In this document: piece after piece, positions 1 to 5,790 of the stretch | How positions within the stretch are numbered: the stretch's first letter is position 1 | Layout of the letters: each line of letters begins with the position of its first letter | Source: Pseudomonadota bacterium | Lineage (GTDB): Bacteria; Pseudomonadota; Alphaproteobacteria; Rhodobacterales; Rhodobacteraceae | Reading direction: 5' to 3' | Assembly (NCBI GenBank): GCA_021813645.1 | Contig: JAKAJW010000380.1 | Coordinates: 1-9,937, forward strand | DNA length: 9,937 bases | Notes under the pieces: generated by a model | The model's database searches: none | What the model was told of the DNA's origin: nothing | Seen by the model: only the letters and a program-made list of their open reading frames with translations | Made by a program: the position numbers and the translations under genes

Positions 1-766
1 TCAGGAAGCGGTCCGTCCGCCAGTCCCAAAACGACATCAGCGACCGCCCGGCCGAAGAGAACAGTACGAAATCGGCCCGCCCGATCAGGTTCTGGAACGG
101 CACGAAACCGACCCCGCCCACATCCTGCGCAAACCGGCTGTCTTCCGAATTGTCGCGGTTGTCGCCCATGAAGAAGAACTCGCCCTTGGGCACGACATAG
201 ACCGGGGTATTGTCCGCCATGCCGCCGTTGCTGATGCTCAGGATGTCGTGGGTGACACCGTTGGGCAAGGTTTCCTTCAGCCGCGCCTTCAGGCAGGCCG
301 CGCCCGGCGGCACCGGCGCATTGGCGCAATGCGGGAAGCTGCCCAGCGGCCCCTGCGGCCCCATTTCCTCGGCGAAGGTTCCGTCGGGCACCACCGTCAC
401 CGGCTGGCCGTTGATGTAAAGCAGACCCTGAATCACCTGGATCCGATCACCCGGCAGGCCGATCAGCCGCTTGATGTAATCCTCGCCGTTCACCGGATGG
501 CGGAACACCACCACATCGCCGCGCTTGGGGCCATGGGCCAGGATGCGGCCGGAAAACGGGCAGAGGTCGAAGGGGCAGGAATAGCGCGAATAGCCGTAGG
601 CCATCTTGTTGACGAACAAGAGGTCGCCGACCAGCAGCGTATCCTTCATCGAGCCGGAGGGGATCCAGAACGGCTGGAAGAAGAAGGTCCGGAACAGACC
701 CGCCACCAACAGCGCCACGACGACGGTCTTCGTCGTGTCCCAGATGCCCGCAATCGTCCGACCCAT
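1..766 (-). CDS. lepB: Signal peptidase I, second tandem copy (3' end off the left edge)
   Basis: Type I leader peptidase that cleaves Sec and Tat signal peptides on the outer face of the inner membrane. The reading frame is open from an ATG at 766 to base 1, giving 255 visible residues with no stop, so only a few C-terminal residues are missing. One N-terminal membrane segment (about residues 14-30) is followed by the box with the nucleophile (IPSGSMKDTLLVGD, Ser39). The general-base lysine is in EDYIKRLIGLPGD (Lys99), and the late box GDNRDNSEDSR is intact, so the Ser/Lys dyad is complete. Cysteines 64 and 69 plus a later pair could form disulfides, as in many LepB proteins. The start is fixed by an in-frame TGA three codons upstream; an AAGGGA lies about 10 nt before the ATG. 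It follows another lepB at a 77-nt gap and is clearly its paralogue along the full length. Both copies look functional; substrate division is unknown. Confidence 0.93.
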   Translation of the reverse strand, partial: MGRTIAGIWDTTKTVVVALLVAGLFRTFFFQPFWIPSGSMKDTLLVGDLLFVNKMAYGYSRYSCPFDLCPFSGRILAHGPKRGDVVVFRHPVNGEDYIKRLIGLPGDRIQVIQGLLYINGQPVTVVPDGTFAEEMGPQGPLGSFPHCANAPVPPGAACLKARLKETLPNGVTHDILSISNGGMADNTPVYVVPKGEFFFMGDNRDNSEDSRFAQDVGGVGFVPFQNLIGRADFVLFSSAGRSLMSFWDWRTDRFL

Positions 767-807
767 GCCCCGTCAGTCCCTTGTCCGCCGGGCTAGATGA
801 TCGGCCG

Positions 808-838
808 GGGGGGCGGTGTCAAGCCGCGCCCGCCCCCC
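808..838 (-). repeat. GC hairpin between the two lepB genes
   Basis: A perfect 9-bp inverted repeat (GGGGGGCGG / CCGCCCCCC, arms 808-816 and 830-838) with a 13-nt loop lies in the 77-nt gap between the two lepB genes. Read in the direction of the genes it is not followed by a T run, so it does not look like a classical intrinsic terminator. It could act as an attenuator, a stabilising 3' structure for the upstream lepB message, or a processing site that uncouples the two genes. The loop contains TTGACA on the minus strand (817-822), but the bases about 17-19 nt downstream (CATCTA/TCTAGC) are a poor -10 element. Confidence 0.5.
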
Positions 839-843
839 GCGGC

Positions 844-1629
844 TCAGTCGATCCACTTGAAGAAACGGTCGGCGCGCCAGGTCCAGAAGTAGAACAGCGA
901 TCGGCCGGCGGACGAGAAGATGATCATCTCGGCCTTGCCGATCACATCCGAGATCGGAACCATGCCGACGCCGATCGGCACCGGGAACCGGCTGTCGGCC
1001 GAATTGTCGCGGTTGTCGCCCATCACGAAGATATGGCCCGGCGGCACGGTGAACAGCGGCGTGTTGTTGCCTGGCCCGTTCTGGTCGATCCGCAGGATGT
1101 CATGCGTCACCCCGTTCGGCAGGGTCTCCTTGAACCGCGCCTTGTCGCAGGCCGCGCCCTCGCCCACCGCACCGTTGTCGCAGCGCGGCAGATCGCCCTG
1201 CGGCCCCTGCGGCGCATAGGTCTCGACGAAGGTGCCGTCGGGCACCACCTTCACCGGCTTGTCGTCGATGTAGAGCAGCCCGTCCTTCATCTGCACCGTG
1301 TCGCCCGGCAGGCCGATCACCCGCTTGATCAGGTCCTCGTTGCTGGCCGGATTGCGGAACACCACCACATCGCCCATCTTCGGGGTCGCGCCGAACAGCC
1401 GGCCCTGGATCGGGCAGAGGCTGAACGGGCAGGAGACTGCGGCATAGCCGTAGCTCATCTTGTTGATGACGACATAGTCGCCGACCAGCAGCGTGTCCTT
1501 CATCGACCCCGACGGGATCCAGAACGGCTGGAAGAAGAGCGTGCGGAAGACGCCCGCGATCAAGAGCGCGTAGACCACCGTCTTGATCGTGTCGACGATC
1601 CCCTCTTCCTTCTTCTCCTTGCGTGCCAT
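844..1629 (-). CDS. lepB: Signal peptidase I, first tandem copy
   Basis: Inner-membrane signal peptidase I, 261 residues with the ATG at 1629. It has a charged cytosolic N-terminus, a single membrane segment (about residues 17-33), the catalytic box IPSGSMKDTLLVGD (Ser42), the lysine box NEDLIKRVIGLPGD (Lys102) and GDNRDNSADSR (about residues 204-214). The periplasmic domain ends FFKWID. Four cysteines (67, 72, 150, 161) match those of the downstream copy. The start could also be the ATG at 1635 (adds Met-Gly); I prefer 1629 because the purine-rich AAGGAAAGG then sits at normal distance. The open frame continues upstream inside acpS, but those residues are not LepB-like. It starts 14 nt after the acpS stop, so the two are probably translationally coupled. 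acpS-lepB-rnc-era is a familiar alphaproteobacterial order; here a second lepB occupies the place after the first. Confidence 0.95.
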   Translation of the reverse strand: MARKEKKEEGIVDTIKTVVYALLIAGVFRTLFFQPFWIPSGSMKDTLLVGDYVVINKMSYGYAAVSCPFSLCPIQGRLFGATPKMGDVVVFRNPASNEDLIKRVIGLPGDTVQMKDGLLYIDDKPVKVVPDGTFVETYAPQGPQGDLPRCDNGAVGEGAACDKARFKETLPNGVTHDILRIDQNGPGNNTPLFTVPPGHIFVMGDNRDNSADSRFPVPIGVGMVPISDVIGKAEMIIFSSAGRSLFYFWTWRADRFFKWID

Positions 1630-1643
1630 GCCCATCCTTTCCT

Positions 1644-2057
1644 TCACCCTTCGTCCTTGCCGTCCGGTAGCGCCTCGATGACCACGAAGGCCTGAGCCCA
1701 TGGATGGTCGTCCGTCAAGGTGACATGGATCACGCTTCGGTGGCCGGCCGGCGTCATTTCCGCCAGCCGGGCCGCCGCCCAGCCGGTCAGATGCATCTGT
1801 GGCTGGCCCGATCGCAGGTTGGTCACCGCCATGTCCTTCCAGGCGATCCCCATTCGCAGCCCGGTGCCCAGCGCCTTGGAACAGGCCTCCTTCGCCGCCC
1901 AGCGTTTGGCATAGGTGCCGGCGACATCGCGCCGCCGTTCCGCCTTGCGCTGCTCGGTCGCGGTGAAGACCCGGTCGCGGAAGCGGTCGCCGTGGCGCTC
2001 CAATACCCCCGCGATCCGCTCGATATTCGCCAGATCCGTGCCGATGCCCAGGATCAT
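1644..2057 (-). CDS. acpS: Holo-[acyl-carrier-protein] synthase
   Basis: Cytosolic 4'-phosphopantetheinyl transferase: it moves phosphopantetheine from CoA to the serine of apo-ACP, making the carrier active for fatty acid synthesis. The 137-residue length is normal to slightly long for the AcpS family. It begins MILGIGTDLANIERI, with the metal-binding aspartate at position 8. The second signature RWAAKEACSKALGTG holds Glu57 and Lys61, and the C-terminus has the expected VIHVTLTDDHPWAQAFVVIEA strand pattern. The ATG at 2057 is preceded by GAGG at about 5 nt. It lies 7 nt after the stop of the upstream coiled-coil gene and 14 nt before lepB, so the three read as one operon. The last 10 or so residues (LPDGKDEG) are a tail beyond the core fold. 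Confidence 0.95.
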   Translation of the reverse strand: MILGIGTDLANIERIAGVLERHGDRFRDRVFTATEQRKAERRRDVAGTYAKRWAAKEACSKALGTGLRMGIAWKDMAVTNLRSGQPQMHLTGWAAARLAEMTPAGHRSVIHVTLTDDHPWAQAFVVIEALPDGKDEG

Positions 2058-2064
2058 GCCGGCC

Positions 2065-2931
2065 TCATGGCTTGCCCGTCACCACCGGCATCGGCGTCAG
2101 CAGCGCCGCCGCCTCGGCCATCACCTGGTCCCACCAGGGCGGCAGCACCAGCACCGGCAGATTGGCGAAGCGGTCGTGCAGCCTCTCCCACAGCGCCGGC
2201 GCCTGGGTCTGGGTCTCGGTCCAGAGCGAGGCCGCGGTCGGCACCATCAGCTCGCACACCCCCTCGTCGCTCAAGGCAGTCTTCGGGTTGAAGGCCACGT
2301 CGAGGTTGTGCAGGTCGCGCAGCGTGGTGCAGGCGTCCTCGACATCCTGGCTCGCCGCCGCGGCGGTCAGCGGCACGCCGTAGAACGGGATCGCCTCGCC
2401 GGGCGCGGTGGCCACCCGCCGCCGGGCGGCCGCCACCATCCGGTCGGCGACCTGGCGGGTCGCCTCGGCCACCGCCTCGGACACCGGGATGGTGCGGCCT
2501 TGATAGGTCACCTGCGCCTTGGCGGCAGCCTCCTGCAAAGCCTTCACCTGCGCCTCGAGCGCCACATTGGCCTGGGTCAGCGTGTCGGCCTGCTGCTTCA
2601 GCGCGGTATTGGTCGCGCTGAGCGAATCGTTGTTCTGGCTCAGTGCCGCATTGCGCTCGCGCAGATCGGCCGCCGCCGCCACCGCCGCCTCTGCGCGCTT
2701 GGTCTCGGCCTCGGCCCGGCTGCGCTCTGCGGCCAGCAGCCGATCCTGGCGGTCGCGCACGGTCGTGCCGGGGGCGACCGCATCCACCATATCCGACAGC
2801 GTGGCGAAGACCGAATCCAGGCTCGTCGCCGCGACCGACAGCGCCAGCGCCAGCAGGAACAAGGCCAGCAGCACGCGCTTGGACAGCGCCAACATCAGCG
2901 TGAACGGCAGTTTCAGCAAGCGCCAGAGCAT
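2065..2931 (-). CDS. Unrecognised membrane-anchored coiled-coil protein
   Basis: I do not recognise a named family. The 288-residue product has a short positive N-terminus and one strong membrane helix (about residues 12-36, KRVLLALFLLALALSVAAT). A long Ala/Glu/Lys/Gln-rich coiled coil follows (about 58-140). Then comes a compact C-terminal part with an Arg-rich stretch (about 155-173), the pattern GEAIPFYG (178-185), a short apolar patch and DVEDACTTLRDLHNLD (196-211). Two Trp-containing segments lie near the end. The order EA-P-x-x-G ... DAC-x-x-L-R-D-L resembles segments I have seen in poorly characterised coiled-coil membrane proteins of Proteobacteria; this is a recollection, not a match. 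The ATG at 2931 was chosen over one at 2955 because GGGAGGG sits 4-5 nt before it. Third positions are G/C-rich, like the neighbours. It ends 7 nt before acpS and heads that operon here. A role at the envelope is inferred from topology only. Confidence 0.85.
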   Translation of the reverse strand: MLWRLLKLPFTLMLALSKRVLLALFLLALALSVAATSLDSVFATLSDMVDAVAPGTTVRDRQDRLLAAERSRAEAETKRAEAAVAAAADLRERNAALSQNNDSLSATNTALKQQADTLTQANVALEAQVKALQEAAAKAQVTYQGRTIPVSEAVAEATRQVADRMVAAARRRVATAPGEAIPFYGVPLTAAAASQDVEDACTTLRDLHNLDVAFNPKTALSDEGVCELMVPTAASLWTETQTQAPALWERLHDRFANLPVLVLPPWWDQVMAEAAALLTPMPVVTGKP

Positions 2932-2935
2932 CCAT

Positions 2936-2942
2936 CCCTCCC
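2936..2942 (-). promoter_or_regulatory. Strong ribosome binding site deciding the start of the coiled-coil gene
   Basis: On the minus strand GGGAGGG is followed by a 4-nt spacer and then ATG at 2931, a near-ideal Shine-Dalgarno arrangement. The alternative ATG at 2955 has nothing comparable upstream, so the shorter protein is favoured. A weak promoter-like pair lies just upstream (TTGGCG at 2972-2977 and TATGCG at 2951-2956, only 15 nt apart), which I do not call. Confidence 0.7.
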
Positions 2943-2989
2943 GACCTGCGCGCATAGAATCACGGGCGACGCGCCAAGTCCATCAGCCG

Positions 2990-3006
2990 GCGCGGTTTTG
3001 CCGCGC
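2990..3006. repeat. Small GC hairpin between the coiled-coil gene and the small ORF
   Basis: Perfect 6-bp inverted repeat GCGCGG / CCGCGC with a 5-nt loop. It lies about 50 nt beyond the stop of the minus-strand small ORF and about 60 nt before the coiled-coil gene. There is no T run after it on the minus strand, so it is only a weak candidate for a terminator of the small ORF. The rest of 2943-3054 is GC-rich with further short palindromes and no gene that I can see. Confidence 0.3.
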
Positions 3007-3054
3007 AAAAGGACGTGGCGCGGCGCCGCAACCTCGCTCGGTCGGCGGCGGTTC

Positions 3055-3231
3055 TCAGCCGGCCGGCCGGTCGCCCTGCGCCGGCATTTGCGGCACCGGG
3101 CGCGGGAAGGGCAGATCGGCCAGCATCGCAAGATCCATCCGCCGGATCTCCGGATGGTCGATCGGCGCGCCGGGCTCCGGCCGAACGGCAGGGCCGCGGC
3201 GGGGCAGGAGATGTTGGATAAGCTTTTGCAT
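3055..3231 (-). CDS. Small ORF divergent from the LysR regulator (58 residues, unknown)
   Basis: A 58-residue frame from ATG at 3231 to TGA at 3055, starting MQKLIQHLLPRRG and containing IDHPEIRRMDLAMLADLPFPRP around residues 24-45. After the first six codons nearly all third positions are G or C, as in the flanking real genes. An in-frame TAA two codons before the ATG fixes the longest possible start. No clear Shine-Dalgarno precedes it. The protein has no membrane segment and is rich in Pro and Arg. The size and the 'D-L-A-x-L-x-D-L' stretch are loosely like the small DUF1127-type proteins of alphaproteobacteria, but I cannot assign it. It is divergent from lysR with 71 nt between start codons, the usual arrangement for a LysR target gene, so control by that regulator is a reasonable inference. 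It could still be non-coding leader sequence. Confidence 0.5.
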   Translation of the reverse strand: MQKLIQHLLPRRGPAVRPEPGAPIDHPEIRRMDLAMLADLPFPRPVPQMPAQGDRPAG

Positions 3232-3302
3232 GGCTTAATCCATACGCCGAACATTGCCACTATTCTCTGGAGTTCTTCTGCATCTCCATTAAGCTTAGCT
3301 AA
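3232..3302. promoter_or_regulatory. Divergent control region between the small ORF and lysR
   Basis: A 71-nt AT-rich island in otherwise GC-rich DNA. It carries an inverted repeat GCTTAAT (3233-3239) / ATTAAGC (3288-3294) with one arm next to each start codon, and an 8-bp palindrome TTAGCTAA (3295-3302) abutting the lysR ATG. AAGCTT occurs at both ends (3220-3225, 3291-3296). TTGCCA at 3254-3259 is a fair -35 for lysR, but no good -10 follows at 17 nt. LysR-type proteins commonly bind such divergent regions and repress themselves; which repeats are operators is inference. Confidence 0.45.
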
Positions 3303-4217
3303 ATGCATAACCTGCACCGCATCCCCCTGTCGGCGCTGCGCGCGGTGGAGGCCGTTCACCGTCTCGGCAGCCTGCGCGCCGCCGCAGAAGAGTTGCGGGT
3401 GTCCCCCGGCGCGGTCAGTCAGCAGGTCGCGCGCGCCGAGGCGACGCTCGGCCTGCCGCTCTTCGAGCGGCTGCCCTCGGGGATGCGGGCGACGCCGCGC
3501 GGGGCGGCGATCGGCGCCCTGCTGTCGCGCGGCTTCGCCCAGCTCGATGCTGCCGTGGCCCTGGCCGACCCGACCCGCGAGAACCGGCTTACAATCTCCG
3601 TGGCCCCGATCCTCGCCTCGCGCTGGTTGATCTGGGAACTGCCGGACTTCGCCGCCGCCCATCCGGAAATCCAGGTCCGCATCGACGCCACCACCCGGCT
3701 CGTCGATCCGGCCACCGGCGACGTCGACCTCTGCCTGCGGGTCGGCACAGGCGGCTGGCCCAGGGTGAAGGCGGAACGGCTCTTCGCCCAGCGCGCCTGC
3801 CCGGTGTGCAGCCCCGCGCTCACCGCCCGCCTGCGCGAGCCCGGGGATTTGGCCCATCTGCCGATCATCCGCGAGCCGCATCCGATGTTCGACTGGTCGT
3901 TCTGGCTCACCCCGCTCGGGCTGTCGCCCAGTCTGCTGCCCGCCGGCCCCGAGTTCTCCGACGCCGCGCTCTGTCTCGACGCCGCGGTGTCCGGCGCCGG
4001 CGTCTTCCTCGCCTTCGAGGTGCTCGCCGCCCATGCGCTGGCCACCGGCCAACTGGTCGCGCCACTCGGCCCGCCCCGGCCGACCGGGCTCGACTACTGG
4101 CTGGTCACCGCCTCCGACCGCGCCCCGACCGCTGCCCAGGCCGCCTTCCGGCGCTGGTTGAAGCGGCGGCTCGCCGCCACCGGCTTCGGCGGTGAAAGCG
4201 GTGCAACGTCGGTGTGA
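3303..4217 (+). CDS. LysR-family transcriptional regulator (GcvA-like)
   Basis: DNA-binding regulator of 304 residues, the usual LysR length. The N-terminal winged helix-turn-helix spans about residues 6-65, with the motif SLRAAAEELRVSPGAVSQQV near 24-43 and the family ending LFERLPSGMRATPRG. The rest is the two-lobed effector domain (about 90-298): LTISVAPILASRWLIWELPDF opens the first lobe, LRVGTGGWP is typical of the GcvA-like branch, and GAGVFLAFEVLAA with GQLVAPL marks the later part of the fold. The ATG at 3303 gives the normal LysR N-terminus although no Shine-Dalgarno is visible. It faces away from the small ORF and converges on pdxJ. The nearest likely target is the divergent small ORF, or the operon beyond it; the ligand cannot be told. 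The C-terminal GGESGATSV and the stop codon are built from an 11-bp tandem repeat. Confidence 0.93.
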   Translation: MHNLHRIPLSALRAVEAVHRLGSLRAAAEELRVSPGAVSQQVARAEATLGLPLFERLPSGMRATPRGAAIGALLSRGFAQLDAAVALADPTRENRLTISVAPILASRWLIWELPDFAAAHPEIQVRIDATTRLVDPATGDVDLCLRVGTGGWPRVKAERLFAQRACPVCSPALTARLREPGDLAHLPIIREPHPMFDWSFWLTPLGLSPSLLPAGPEFSDAALCLDAAVSGAGVFLAFEVLAAHALATGQLVAPLGPPRPTGLDYWLVTASDRAPTAAQAAFRRWLKRRLAATGFGGESGATSV

Positions 4218-4252
4218 AATCGGTGCCAAATCGGTACCAAATCGGCATCGCC
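4191..4252 (+). repeat. Degenerate 11-bp tandem repeat across the lysR stop codon
   Basis: Successive units read GGTGAAAGC, GGTGCAACGTC, GGTGTGAAATC, GGTGCCAAATC, GGTACCAAATC and a partial GGCATCGCC. The middle copies (4211-4243) are the best conserved, at exactly 11-nt spacing. The array begins in the last codons of lysR, supplies its TGA (4215-4217) and continues into the intergenic space. Eleven bases is close to one helical turn. It could be slippage-generated DNA or a row of phased protein-binding sites. Confidence 0.65.
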
Positions 4253-4292
4253 GTTTCGCCGTCTTTCCAGCAGCTTAGCCATAGAACGTCGA

Positions 4293-4315
4293 CGCCCCGC
4301 CAATTCGGCGGGGCG
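4293..4315. terminator. Likely bidirectional terminator between lysR and pdxJ
   Basis: A perfect 9-bp stem CGCCCCGCC / GGCGGGGCG with a 5-nt AATTC loop sits in the 136-nt gap where lysR and pdxJ converge, about 75 nt after the lysR stop and 40 nt after the pdxJ stop. The plus side is followed by a moderately T-rich stretch (GTTCACTCTTCGTT) and the minus side by little. This is weaker than a textbook U tract but the position fits termination of both genes. Confidence 0.6.
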
Positions 4316-4353
4316 GCGCGTTCACTCTTCGTTAGCCAGATTTTTTGGGCCGC

Positions 4354-5103
4354 TCAGGCCCGCGCTGCGTCCATCAGCCGGCGCATTTCGACGATTGAGG
4401 CGCTCAGGCCGCGGAAGATCGCCTCGGCGATCAGGAAATGGCCGATATTGAGCTCCATCACCTCGGGGAAGGCGGCCACCGGACCCACCGTATCATAGGT
4501 CAACCCATGCCCCGCATGCACTTCGAGGCCCAGCGAATGGGCCAGGGCCGCCCCTGCCCGCAATCCCGCAAGCTCTTGATCCCGCTCGGCAAACCGGCCC
4601 TCGTGATGAAGGTCGCAATAGGCCCCGGTATGCAGTTCCACCACCGCCGCGCCGATCCGGGCCGAGGCCTCGATCTGCCGCGGGTCATGGCCGATGAACA
4701 TCGACACCCGGCAGCCCGCCTCGCGCAAGGGGGCGATGAAATCGGCCAACCGGTTCTGGTCGGACGCAACGTCGAGCCCGCCCTCGGTGGTCCGCTCCTC
4801 ACGTTTCTCCGGCACCAAGCAGACCGCATGCGGCCGGTGCCGCAGGGCGATCGCCTGCATCTCTGCCGTGGCCGCCATTTCCAGGTTCAGCGGGATGCCA
4901 AGCCCTTGGGAAAGCGCCTCAATATCCCGATCCGAGATATGCCGCCGGTCCTCCCGCAGATGCGCGGTGATACCGTCGGCGCCGGCCTCCTCGGCCATCA
5001 ATGCGGCGCGAAGCGGATCCGGATAGGCGGAGCCGCGCGCGTTGCGCACGGTTGCAACATGGTCGATGTTCACTCCCAGCCGCAGCCGGCCCAAAGCCTT
5101 CAT
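4354..5103 (-). CDS. pdxJ: Pyridoxine 5'-phosphate synthase
   Basis: Final ring-closing enzyme of the DXP-dependent vitamin B6 pathway: it joins 1-deoxyxylulose 5-phosphate and 3-amino-2-oxopropyl phosphate to make pyridoxine 5'-phosphate. The 249-residue TIM barrel starts MKALGRLRLGVNIDHVATVRNARG. Family residues visible are His48 in GITAHLREDRRHI, Glu75 in NLEMAAT, the EKREERTTEGGLD loop (about 99-111) and His199 in HAGHGLTYDTV. The start at 5103 is chosen because GGAAAGG lies about 7 nt before it and the protein then begins like other PdxJ proteins. A longer in-frame extension to 5223 overlaps the upstream gene and is not PdxJ-like. Only 4 nt separate it from the DUF2062 stop, so the two are coupled. 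pdxJ is usually followed by acpS in relatives; here other genes lie between. Confidence 0.95.
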   Translation of the reverse strand: MKALGRLRLGVNIDHVATVRNARGSAYPDPLRAALMAEEAGADGITAHLREDRRHISDRDIEALSQGLGIPLNLEMAATAEMQAIALRHRPHAVCLVPEKREERTTEGGLDVASDQNRLADFIAPLREAGCRVSMFIGHDPRQIEASARIGAAVVELHTGAYCDLHHEGRFAERDQELAGLRAGAALAHSLGLEVHAGHGLTYDTVGPVAAFPEVMELNIGHFLIAEAIFRGLSASIVEMRRLMDAARA

Positions 5104-5107
5104 AGCG

Positions 5108-5770
5108 CTACCTTTCCAGTCCAGTTCCCGCCTCGCCGCGCGTCCGCGCCGCCTTCGCCGCCCTGAGCTTTTCCAGCCGCTCGCGCAGCTTCTTGCTGCG
5201 GTGTTTCTGATAGGCCGCAACAACCGGCAAGCTCAGATAATATCCTGCGATGCCGCCGGCAATCCCGGGCGGAATCCCACCCAGGAGATAGGGCCAGAAG
5301 ATTCGCCGCAGGAACCACGCCAGGCTCTCCCAATGGCTCGGCCGCCCCGAGGCCATGGCGCGCAGATTGTCCCAAAGCTCGATCGAGGCCCGCGCGAAGC
5401 TCCGCACGATCAAGGCCAGATGCAGGGTGTCGGGCTGGCCCAGCATCAAGTGCCCCAGTTCCACCGACAGCGCCATAATGAAGGGGAATGTCAAAGGGTT
5501 GCCGACCAGGGTCGAAAGCAGAGCGGCCATCATGTTGCCGCGGATCAGCCAGGCCGTGCCGGCTGCGATCAGCAGATGCAGCCCGAAGAACGGGGTGAAG
5601 GAGACAAACACCCCGGCCGCCACGCCGCGGGCGATCCGGTGCGGCCGGTCGGGCAAACGTCGCAACCGGTGAAATATGTAGCTGATCGCCCGAAGCCAAC
5701 CGCCGCGCGGGTAAACCGTCTGGACGACAGCCTGCCAGAAACTCCGCTTCGTGCGCCGCTTGAAAGCCAC
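5108..5770 (-). CDS. DUF2062 family membrane protein
   Basis: A 220-residue inner-membrane protein of unknown function. The DUF2062 signature is clear: RIARGVAAGVFVSFTPFFGLH (about 45-65) and GNPLTFPFIMAL (about 90-101). Hydrophobic helices are at about 48-76, 82-108 and 158-188, with Arg/Lys-rich N- and C-terminal tails; the C-terminal tail (about 189-212) is helical and basic. The start is taken as GTG at 5770, 20 nt after the rsh stop; no strong Shine-Dalgarno is visible, and I saw no better start in the short space upstream. It lies between rsh and pdxJ with very short gaps and is expected to be co-transcribed with them. Nothing in the sequence reveals its biochemical role. Confidence 0.9.
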   Translation of the reverse strand: MAFKRRTKRSFWQAVVQTVYPRGGWLRAISYIFHRLRRLPDRPHRIARGVAAGVFVSFTPFFGLHLLIAAGTAWLIRGNMMAALLSTLVGNPLTFPFIMALSVELGHLMLGQPDTLHLALIVRSFARASIELWDNLRAMASGRPSHWESLAWFLRRIFWPYLLGGIPPGIAGGIAGYYLSLPVVAAYQKHRSKKLRERLEKLRAAKAARTRGEAGTGLER

Positions 5771-5790
5771 CCAGCCGCGTCCAATCGCCC

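Noticed and set aside
1630..1701. Longer N-terminus for the first lepB starting inside acpS
   Set aside because: The extra residues are Arg/Gly-rich and unlike LepB, and a good ribosome binding site lies directly before the shorter start.
1915..3630. 571-codon plus-strand frame across acpS, the coiled-coil gene and the start of lysR
   Set aside because: It overlaps three supported genes in other frames and its product is a low-complexity Arg/His/Gly-rich sequence.
2913..4229. 438-codon minus-strand frame opposite lysR
   Set aside because: Antisense shadow of lysR with Gly/Glu/Arg-rich composition; where it crosses 3055-3231 the better-biased frame is the 58-codon ORF.
4341..4361. T6 run followed by a GGGCC/GGCCC hairpin at the end of pdxJ
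   Set aside because: For pdxJ the hairpin is followed by A residues, and on the plus strand the T run comes before the stem, so it has the wrong order for an intrinsic terminator in either direction.
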